DNA from: an uncultured Aquimonas sp.
GTDB taxonomy: Bacteria; Pseudomonadota; Gammaproteobacteria; Xanthomonadales; Xanthomonadaceae
DNA: 22,899 nucleotides
Assembly (NCBI GenBank): GCA_946481615.1
Contig: CAMLOR010000029.1
Span: forward strand, 1-22,899
Reading direction: 5' to 3'
This document shows positions 7,687 through 16,600 of the stretch, one piece after another. Every line of letters starts with the position of its first letter. Within the stretch, counting starts at the first letter, position 1. Position numbers and translations under genes: made by a program. The notes under the pieces were generated by a model. That model worked only from the letters and a program-made list of their open reading frames with translations, searched no databases and was not told where the DNA came from.

Positions 7687-9399
7687 ATGCGACCCGTCCA
7701 CGCGCTTTCCTGCAGTTTCCTCGCCTTGCTGCCGGTTGCAGCCGGCGCCGCCACCATCGACGTGCCCTGCGACGTCGCCGATCTGAAAGCGGCGCTCGTC
7801 GCGGTCGAGACCAACCCCGACGCCGCGAACACCATCGCCCTGGCGGAAGGCTGTACCTACACGCTCACCACCGTCGACAACGAAGAAAACAACATGGTCG
7901 GCGCGAACGGCTTGCCGCGCGTGACCCGGCCGCAGACGCTGCTGATCGACGGCAACGGCGCCACCATCGAACGCAGCAGCGCCGCGCTCACGCCCGAGTT
8001 CCGCGTGCTGCAATTCGGCGTGCAGGGCGCGCCGCTGCCTGACGGCAATCTGCTGCTGACGATCCGCGAGCTGACGGTGAGCAACGGCCGCATCGCGACG
8101 GCGCTCGGGAGTCCGCCCTTCCGCAACGGCGGCGGCATGAACTTCCGCGGCGATCCGGGCGACGTGCTGGCGCTGGAGGACGTCACCTTCAGCGGCAACC
8201 ACGCCGATTCCGGCGGCGGCCTGGTCGCCGCCTCGTTCCAGGGCGGCATCGGCGCCAACCTGCAGGACGTGCGCTTCACCGGCAACTCGGCCTTCGTGTC
8301 GGGCGCGGGACTGCAGCTCGAACAGGCCACCGCCACGCTCGAGGGCCTGCTGGTCAGCGGCAACACGCTCAATCCCGACGGCAACTCGCCGAACAACGGC
8401 TGGACGTTGCCCTTCGAGCGCGGCGAAGGCGGCGCGGTGGGCATCGCGATCTTCATGAGTCCCACCCTGACGCTCACCGACTCGGTGATCGAGGACAACA
8501 CCGGCCGCGGCATCGGCGGCGGCGGCGTGGGCGTGATCGGCAGTTCGGGCAGCATCCGCAACACCCGCATCCGCAACAACAGCATCGCGCCCTACCTGCT
8601 GGGCGCGAGCGCCGGGCGCGGCGGCGACGGCGGCGGCCTAGTGGCGCTGGAAGGTTTCTTCACCGGCGTGACGCTCGACGTGGAAGGCAGCGCTATCCTG
8701 GGCAACAGCGCCACCGGCAAGGGCGGCGGCATCGCCATCGCCGGCAGTGCGACCGGCGGACCGACGTCGACGGTGCGCATCTTCAACACCACGGTCTCGG
8801 GCAACAGCGCGCAGGACTCGGCCGGCGGCATCGCCATCGGCGGCGCCGACACCCTGCTCGCCAACGTCACCGTCACCGGCAACACGGCGCGCTACGCGGG
8901 CGGCGTGGGCGTCGGGCATTACGACTACGATTCGCTGATGATGACCGACAAGGTCACGGTCGGCGTGGCGCGCTTCGTCAACACCATCATCGGCGGCAAC
9001 GACGCCACCGACGCCACGGTCGACACCGGCGACTGCGCCATCGAAGCCGGCACTGCGACCGATGGTGGCGGCGTGATGGAGAATCTCTTCAGCCTGGTGC
9101 AACTCGACGCGCCCGCCGCGCCGGTCGATCTGCGCTGCAGCGCCGTCTACCCCTTCGCGCTGGTCGCCGATCCGCTACTCGGGCCGCTGGCCGACAATGG
9201 CGGCCCCGATTTCAGCCACGAGCCGCTGACCGGCTCGCCCGTGCTCGACGCCGGCAGTACCGCCGCGCTGCCGCTCGATTTCACGCTCGATTTCGACCAG
9301 CGCGGCGCGGGCTTCCCGCGCGTGGTCGCCGCGGGCATCGACCTGGGCGCGATCGAGAAGCTCGTCATCGGGATCTTCGCCGACGGCTTCGAGGACTGA
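7687..9399 (+). CDS. secreted parallel beta-helix protein, choice-of-anchor Q type
   Basis: This encodes 570 residues from the ATG at 7687, with GGAGG 11 nt upstream. Residues 1-21 are a signal peptide (SFLALLPVAAGA). The body (~50-460) is a succession of short Gly/Asn-rich rungs of the type SGNxAxxxGGG typical of right-handed beta-helix (pectate-lyase-fold) surface proteins. The end carries the choice-of-anchor Q signature: DNGGPDFSHEPLTGSPVLDAG, then FDQRGAGFPRV and IDLGAIE. The final residues are IFADGFED, a short tail I associate with Lysobacterales exported proteins. No catalytic residues for polysaccharide cleavage were identified, so adhesin or surface display is as likely as enzyme. 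Its TGA directly abuts the reversed stop of the next gene (TGATCA). Confidence 0.85.
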   Translation: MRPVHALSCSFLALLPVAAGAATIDVPCDVADLKAALVAVETNPDAANTIALAEGCTYTLTTVDNEENNMVGANGLPRVTRPQTLLIDGNGATIERSSAALTPEFRVLQFGVQGAPLPDGNLLLTIRELTVSNGRIATALGSPPFRNGGGMNFRGDPGDVLALEDVTFSGNHADSGGGLVAASFQGGIGANLQDVRFTGNSAFVSGAGLQLEQATATLEGLLVSGNTLNPDGNSPNNGWTLPFERGEGGAVGIAIFMSPTLTLTDSVIEDNTGRGIGGGGVGVIGSSGSIRNTRIRNNSIAPYLLGASAGRGGDGGGLVALEGFFTGVTLDVEGSAILGNSATGKGGGIAIAGSATGGPTSTVRIFNTTVSGNSAQDSAGGIAIGGADTLLANVTVTGNTARYAGGVGVGHYDYDSLMMTDKVTVGVARFVNTIIGGNDATDATVDTGDCAIEAGTATDGGGVMENLFSLVQLDAPAAPVDLRCSAVYPFALVADPLLGPLADNGGPDFSHEPLTGSPVLDAGSTAALPLDFTLDFDQRGAGFPRVVAAGIDLGAIEKLVIGIFADGFED

Positions 9400-10695
9400 T
9401 CAGCCCTCGCGCCGCGCGGCGGCCAGCTGCGCGGCGGCGTTTTCCAGCGCCGCCGCGGTGTGCTCGCTGGTGACGAAGAAGCGCAGCCGCGCGGCCTGCT
9501 CGCCGACGGCCGGATACGTCACCGGCTGCACGTTGATGCCGCGTTCGAACAGCCGGTTCGACAACCGCACCGCTTCGATCGAACCGCCCACCATCGCCGG
9601 CACCACGGCATGGCCCTGGGCGGCGCCGGTGTCGATGCCGTGGGCATGCAGGGCCGCAAGGAAACGATGCGCGTTGTCGCGCAGGCGTGCCACGCGCCCG
9701 GGTTCGGCCTGCATCGTCTGCAATGCCGCGAGCGCCGCGGCGGCGAGCGGCGGCGAAAGCCCCACGCTGTAGACGAAGCCCGGCGCGGCGTAGCGCAGGT
9801 TCTCGATCAGCGCGCGTTCGCCGGCGATGTAGCCGCCGCAGGCCGCCAGCGTTTTGCTCAGCGTGCCCATCCAGATGTCGACGTCGCCGCCCGCCAGGCC
9901 GAAGTGTTCGCGCACGCCGCCGCCGTTGCTACCCAGCACACCGATCGAATGCGCTTCGTCCACCATCAGGAACACGCGATGCCGGCGCTTGAGCGCGACC
10001 AGCGCCGGCAGATCGGGCACATCGCCGTCCATGCTGTAGAGGCCTTCCACCACTACCAGCACGCGCTCGAAGCGCAGCCGCAGTTCGGCGAGCAACGCAT
10101 CGAGCGCCGCGACGTCGTTGTGCGGGAAGGCGCGGCGCGCGCAGCCGGCCAGCGCCAGGCCTTCGAGCACGCTGTTGTGGATCAGCGCATCGTGCAGCAC
10201 CAGATCGCGCGGGCCGAACAGATAACCCAGCGTGCTCACGTTGGTGGCGTGGCCGCTGACGAAGGCCAGGCAATCGTCGACCCCGTGCAGCTTCGCGAGC
10301 GCGGCTTCGAGTTCGCGCTGCACGGGACGCTCGCCGGCCACGTAGCGGCTGGACGAGGCCGACGTGCCGTAGCGGTCGATGGCCTCCTTCGCAGCCTGCG
10401 ACACGCGCGCATCGCCGCACAGGCCCAGATAGTTGTAGCTGGAAAAGTTGTCGTATCCGCGACCATCGATCACGGTGCGCGCGCCGCCGATGCCCTCGTG
10501 CATCCGGTAGTAGGGATTGTCGAGGCCGAGCCGAGCCGCGACGGCGCGCGGCACCTGCATGCGCTCGTAACCCGGATGACGATCGAAGCGGCAGAAAGCG
10601 TCGGGCACCGCCGGCGTCGGGCCGCCGGCAAGCTTGCGGTCGCGCACGCGCTCGATGAGACGGGCGCGTTCTTCCGGATCGAGCGGCGTGGTCAT
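9400..10695 (-). CDS. PLP-dependent alpha-oxoamine synthase, PKS off-loading enzyme
   Basis: This 431-residue fold-type I PLP enzyme belongs to the KBL/BioF/SPT/ALAS group. The family block NFSSYNYLGL is at 83-92 and GTSASSSRYVAGERP at 110-124. DEAHSIG holds D246 and H249 (cofactor contacts), and the Schiff-base lysine is K281 in GTLSKTLAACGG. These enzymes condense an amino acid with an acyl thioester, losing CO2, to give an alpha-aminoketone. Because the start codon overlaps the PKS stop (ATGA, 10692-10695), the acyl donor is most likely the PKS ACP, as for Fum8 or prodigiosin PigH, rather than a CoA ester. The N-terminal ~60 residues before the core are Arg/Glu-rich and could contact the PKS. 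BioF was considered but no biotin genes are near. The amino-acid partner is not predictable. Confidence 0.88.
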   Translation of the reverse strand: MTTPLDPEERARLIERVRDRKLAGGPTPAVPDAFCRFDRHPGYERMQVPRAVAARLGLDNPYYRMHEGIGGARTVIDGRGYDNFSSYNYLGLCGDARVSQAAKEAIDRYGTSASSSRYVAGERPVQRELEAALAKLHGVDDCLAFVSGHATNVSTLGYLFGPRDLVLHDALIHNSVLEGLALAGCARRAFPHNDVAALDALLAELRLRFERVLVVVEGLYSMDGDVPDLPALVALKRRHRVFLMVDEAHSIGVLGSNGGGVREHFGLAGGDVDIWMGTLSKTLAACGGYIAGERALIENLRYAAPGFVYSVGLSPPLAAAALAALQTMQAEPGRVARLRDNAHRFLAALHAHGIDTGAAQGHAVVPAMVGGSIEAVRLSNRLFERGINVQPVTYPAVGEQAARLRFFVTSEHTAAALENAAAQLAAARREG

Positions 10696-13600
10696 GCGGA
10701 CGCCGCCTCATCGTCATGCAGACGCCGCCGCGCATCGCCGGCGAGCAGCGCGGCGTGATCGGGCGCCAGGCTTTCGCCATGCTGGCGCGCCAGCTGCGCC
10801 ACCACCTCGCCGATGCCGTCGTGCGCGGCGGGCGGTCGGCGCAGCGCGTCGAGCAGGCAGGCGGCGATGCGCTCCACGGTCGGCGCATCGTGCAAGGCCA
10901 TCACCGGGAACGTGGTGCCGAAGCGCTGCTCCAGTGCGTAGGCCAGTTCCACCGCCATCAACGAGTCCATGCCGGCGTCGTGCAACGGGCGCGCCACCTC
11001 GATGCGTGCGGCGTCGAGGCAGAGGATGCGCGCGACTTCCTCGCGCACCTGCGCCACGGCCAGCGCCTGCGCCGCCTCGTCGGGAAGCTCCAGCAAGCGT
11101 TCCCGCAGATCGCCGCCGGGGGCGTCCGGCGCGGCCTCGCCACGCGCAGCTTCGAGCGCCGCGAAGCGCGTCGTGCCCGCAGCCGGCAGCATGCGTGAAA
11201 CCACCGGCCAATCGAAATCGGCCACCGTGCAGACGGTGTCGCCGCGCGCCAGCACTTCGCCGAGCCGCGCGAGCGCTTCGCCGCTCTGCAACGGCGGCGC
11301 GCCGAGCCGGCGCGCGGCGCCCTCGCGCAGCGCCTCGTTGCGCGCGAGGAAACCCGCATCGGCGATCGGTCCCCAGCCGACGCAGGTGGCCGGCAGACCT
11401 TCGGCGCGGCGACGGCGCGCCAGCGCCTCGAGTCCGCCGTTCGCCGCGACGTAACTGCCCTGCCCCGGGCTGCCGAACAGCGTGGTCACCGAGGAATACA
11501 GCACGAAGTTCCGCAGCGGCAGCCCGCGGGTGGCGGCGTGCAGGTTCCATGCGCCGCGGAGTTTGGGCCGCAGCACGTTCGCGAGGCGTGTGGCATCGAG
11601 ATCGACGAGCAATCCGTCGTCGATGACCATCGCCGCGTGCAGCACGCCGGTGAGGGGCGGCAACACATGGGCCGCGTTCTCGATCGCCTGTTGCAGCGCC
11701 GCGGCGTCGGCGACATCGCAGGCTTCGGCCAGCACCTGCACGCCCCGTGCAGCGAATTCGTCGAGGACTTCCGACCCGCCCGGCGTCTGCGCGCCGCGCC
11801 GCCCGAGCAGCAGCAGATGACGCACGCCGCGCGCCGCGAGCCAGCGCGCCGACGCCAGCCCGAAGCCGGCCAGCCCGCCGGTGACGAGCCAGCATTCGCC
11901 GGACTCCGGACGCCAGGTGGCAGGCGGCGCGGGAGCCACCTGCGGCGCCTGCGCCATCGATATCACGAGCTTGCCCAGATGCCGCGATTGCTGCATCGCG
12001 CGGAACGCCTGCGTCGCATCGGCGGCGGTGAACACGCGGCAAGGCAGCGGCGCGAAAACACCGTCGCGCAGGCGCGCCATCACTTCTTCGAAAGCCAGTG
12101 CGGCCCAGGCCGGGCGCGCCACGAGCAGGCGGTCGGCGTCGATGCCGAAGAAAGCTAGGTTGTCCTTGAACGGACGCTGCCCGAGCGGGGTGTCGGCGAA
12201 GAAATCGCGCTTGCCCAGTTCGAGGAAGCGCCCGAAGGGGCGCAGCAGCGCCAGACTGCGGCGCTGCGCTTCGCCCGCCAGCGAATTGAGCACGACGTCC
12301 ACGCCTTCGCCACCGGTCGCCTCGCGCACTTCGTCGGCGAAGGCGAGACTGCGCGAATCGAACACGTGGCGTGCGCCGAGCCGCCGCAGCAGTTCGCGTT
12401 TTTCCGTGGTGCCCGCCGTGGCGATGACTTCCGCGCCCAGATGCTGCGCGATCTGCAAGGCCGCCAACCCGACACCGCCTGCCGCGCCATGGATGAGCAC
12501 ACGCTCGCCCGGTTGCAGGCGCGCCAGCCCGTGCAGCGCATGCCACGCCGTCACGAAGGCGACCGGCACCGTGGCCGCGGCCTCGAACGTCCATCCGGCC
12601 GGCAGCGGCGCGACGGCTTGCGCGCGCGTCACCACGTGGCTGGCGAAGCAGGCGCCGCCGAAGCCGAGCACCGCGTCACCCACGGCGACGCCCTGTACGC
12701 CCGCGCCGATGCGCTCGACGATGCCCGCGAATTCGAGCCCGAGCGTGGCACCCGCGAAGCCGCCTTCCACCGCTTCCTCCGGCAACAGACCGAGCGCGTA
12801 CATCACGTCGCGGAAGTTGAGTCCGGCGGCGTGCACGCGCACTTCCACCTCGCCTTCGCCCGGCTCGCGCGGCGTGTCCTGCCGCCAGGTCAGATTGCGC
12901 AGCTGGCCGGGCATGTCGAAATCGAGCCGGAAACGCGCGGTGGAACGGGACGGCGGCTCGTATTGGAGCAGGCACGGCACGTGGCGCGCCTGTGGTGTCA
13001 GCTGGATTTCGTCGGCGCCGTCGGGATGCAGCAGTTCGTCGCGGAGGCGTTGCGCGACGGCATCGTTGTCTTCCGGAGTCGCGTTTTCGCTTTCCGCGCA
13101 TGCCACATCGATGCAGACGATGCGTAGCGTGGGGAATTCGTTGGCGGCCACACGCGCCAGGGCCCACGCCGCGCCCTGGCCGGGATGCGCGGAACCTGCA
13201 GTCCCGAAGGGTGCGCCGCCGCGTGTCACCCGCCACCAGCGCGGCGGTCGTGGTTGCGCCGCCAGCACCCGCAGGGTGGCGAGCGTGGAAGCGCTCGTGT
13301 GCTCCAGATCATCGGCCTCGTCGGTCCAGCCGCGCAGATCCACGATGTTTTCGGCCGCGTGAGCGTCGAGTATTTCGGCGAGGTTCGCGTGTTGGCCCGC
13401 GTGCTGCAGGAGCGTCTGCAAGCGTTGCGCGATGTCCGACGACACCGCATCGCGCAGCAACAGCCACGTGCCTGGCACCGTAGCCTGCAGTTCGGCCGGT
13501 TCGCAGGGACGGCGCGCGAGCACGAGATAGGCGCCTGCCGCGAAGCCCTGTGCGGCCGGCTCGATGATCGCCTGCACCGCTTCGAACCCCAGGCTTTCGA

Positions 13601-16600
13601 GCACGCCGCTCCAGGCTTCGGGCGAACGCAGCGGCGACACCGGCTCGCCCGAGGCATCGCCGTGCCACCACGCCGCATCGAGCCCGCCGACCAGATCCGC
13701 GCACCAATCCGGATGCCGCTCGGCCAGCAGCAGCACGCCACCCGGCGCCAGCCAACGCCGCGCCTGCGCCAGCACCGCCTGCGGCCGCGCCGTGGCGTGC
13801 ACGGCGTGCGACAACAGCACCAGATCGAACTGCGCGGGCAGCTCGCGTTCGCCGCCGAGCGTCCATTCGGCGGAGTCGAGCGTCGCCGGCACGACTCCCG
13901 CCGGAAGCGGCGGGAAGTCGCCCGCGCTGGCGAACACCGCGTCGACATCGTCGCCGCCCGGAAGCGCGTGCAACACGGAATCGCCGATGCCGAGCACGCT
14001 AAGGCGTCGACCCTTCGCGACACCCGCATGCGCGGCGCGCACGGCAGCCGCGAGTGCGCGAGCCGTTGCGGCACGCGCCGGATCGTCCATCACGCCTGAT
14101 TGCGCCAGCAGCGAAGGCTCCGGGCGATGCGGCGTCCCGCCCCAGAGCGCCGGCAATGCCGCGGCCGCGCGGGCCAAGCCCGCCAGCGTCGCCGCGCAAG
14201 CGGGAGCCTCGCGCCACAGTGTCCGCAACAACGTGTCGGCCGGCGGTGGCGCGCTTGGCTCGCCGTTCGTATCCCCGGCGTCGTGCGATGCAACGTCGAT
14301 GCCGAAGTCGCAGCTGGCATGGCCTTCCGCAGATTCGTGCGACGCCGCGTCGTCGAGCCAACCCGCATCACGCAGCCGCGCCAACGCCCAGCGCAGCGAC
14401 GGCGGCGCCAGCGGGTCGGCGCGCCGGCGCACCACGCCGGCGGCATGCACGGCTTGGTGCAGCAGCGACAATACGAGCGCTTCCAGCAGCGGTAGCGTTT
14501 CGCCGAACCAGGCGCGGCGTGCCGGCGTATCCGGCAATTCGGTGCGCAAAACCTCCGCAAGATCGATCGGTGCCAGCGCCGATTCGCACTGCTCGACGGG
14601 CAATGGCTGCCGTCGCGCGGCCAGATGCCAGATGGCGGTTCGATCGCGTTCGCGCGTACGCAGTGGCGCGGCTCGGAACCGGCAGCCGCGCGCGCGGCCG
14701 ACGAGTCTTCCGGAGGCATCGAGGAATTCGAAGTCTGCCAGCAGCGAGCGCCGCGTGCGGCCAAGCAGACGCATGCGGCACGAAGCGACGGGCGCCCGGG
14801 CGAAGCATTCGCAGGCCGCGACGCGCACCGGCAGCATGGCGTCGGCCTCGCCGCGTCCGATCTCGTCGCGGAACAGCGCGGAAATCGCCTGGAAGCAGGC
14901 GTCCTGCGCCGCCGGATGCAGGAGATAGCGCGCGTCCTGCACCGCTTCGGGCAACTCCAGGCGCGCTTCGAGCAGCCCATCGCCGACGCGCACCTCGTGC
15001 AGGCCGCCGAAAGCGGGGCCCGGCTCGACGCCCAGGCGCACCGCGAGGGCGCGCACGGTGTCGGCATCGAAACATTCGGCGCCTTCGCCGGGGTCCGGAA
15101 TGCAGGCTTCCGGTGCATCGTCCGGCATTTCGATCACGCGGCCGCTCGCATGCAGCGTCCAGGCGTCCTCCGACAGACGCCGGCGGCTCGATACCGTCCA
15201 GCGACCGTCCTGCGGCGCGAGTTCGAAGCGCACGAGCCGCGCCTGGCCTTCGTCGAACACCATCGGCGCATGGATGTCGAGGTTTTCGCAGGCCGCATGC
15301 CGGCCCGCGTGCCATTCGTGCGCCGCGGCCAGGGCCAGCTCGACGTAGGCCGTGCCCGGCAGCAGCACGCTGCCGCCCACGCGGTGATCGGCGAGCCACG
15401 GCAGCACCATCGCATCCAGCGTGTTCTCCCAGCCGGCCGCCAATTCCGACAGGCGCCAGCCGAGCAGAGAATGTACGCGGCGGCGTGCGGCCAGGCGATG
15501 CGACTCGCTGGTCGGCGCCTGCCAGTGGCGTTCGCGCTGCCAGGGATAGGCGGGCAAAGCGACCATCGGGACGCGATGCGTCTGCCTCGGCGTCGATTGC
15601 AGCGAATGCACGCGCAAGGCGGTGTCCTCGATGCGGCTTTCGCCGTCGTCTTCGCGGCGCAAGGTCGCCAGCACGCGCACGCGGCCCGCCGCGAGGCATT
15701 CGGTGAGATAGCGCTGCAGGATGCCGTGCGGGCCGATCTCCACGAACACGCGACAGCCGCGCGCGGCGAGCGTGGCGACCGCCTGGTCGAAGCGCACCGG
15801 TTCGCGCACGTTGCGCCACCAGTAGGCGGCGTCGAGTTCGTTGCCGACGCACTCGGCGCCGCTCACGCTGGAAACGAAGCGTGCCGCCTGCGCCGCCGCC
15901 GGAACGAGGCCGTCGAGATCGCGCGCCAGCGGCGCGGCGATCGGGTCCATGTGCCGGCTGTGGAAGGCGTAGTCGAGATCGAGCAGGCGGAAAAACCGCC
16001 CGTCCCGTTCGACGCGTTCGCGCACGCGCGCCAGATCGGCCGGCGCGCCGCTGAGCGTGACTTGCCCGGGGCTGTTCACGGCGGCCAGCGCGAGATCGCC
16101 GCCGAGTTCCTCGAGCAGGGCGCGAGCCGCGATTTCCGGCAACGCGGCCGCCGCCATGCGTCCCGCGCCGCGTGTCGTCGCCTGCGCCGCGCTGCGCGCG
16201 CACACCACGCGCGCGGCCTGCGCCAGATCGAGCGCGCCCGCGGCGCAGGCCGCGGCGATTTCGCCGACGCTGTGCCCCGTCACCGCATGCGGCGCCACGC
16301 CGCGATCGCGCAGCAGGCCGGTGATTGCGTACTGCATCGCGAACAGCATCGGCTGCGCGATCGCGGTGTCGTCCAGGCGCGCGGGCTCGGCCTGCAATTC
16401 GTCGATCGGCACGAATGCGAGGTGCGGACGCAGCGCGGCGTCGGCTTCGGCGAACCACGTACGGAAGCGCTCGCACTCGTCCCACAACCGGCGGCCCATG
16501 CCCGACCACTGCGCACCGTTGCCCGAATAGACGAAGGCGACGTGCGGATCGTCGTCGGGCAAGGCCTGTTCGAGGACGAGGCGCGGCGGCGACTCGCCGC

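Noticed and set aside
9400..10695. Annotation as biotin-pathway BioF
   Set aside because: No biotin genes are nearby, the gene is translationally coupled to a thioesterase-less PKS, and the sequence around residues 110-124 differs from what I recall for BioF.
9460..10758. 432-codon plus-strand frame opposite the oxoamine synthase
   Set aside because: Shadow of a gene with an intact PLP-lysine motif.
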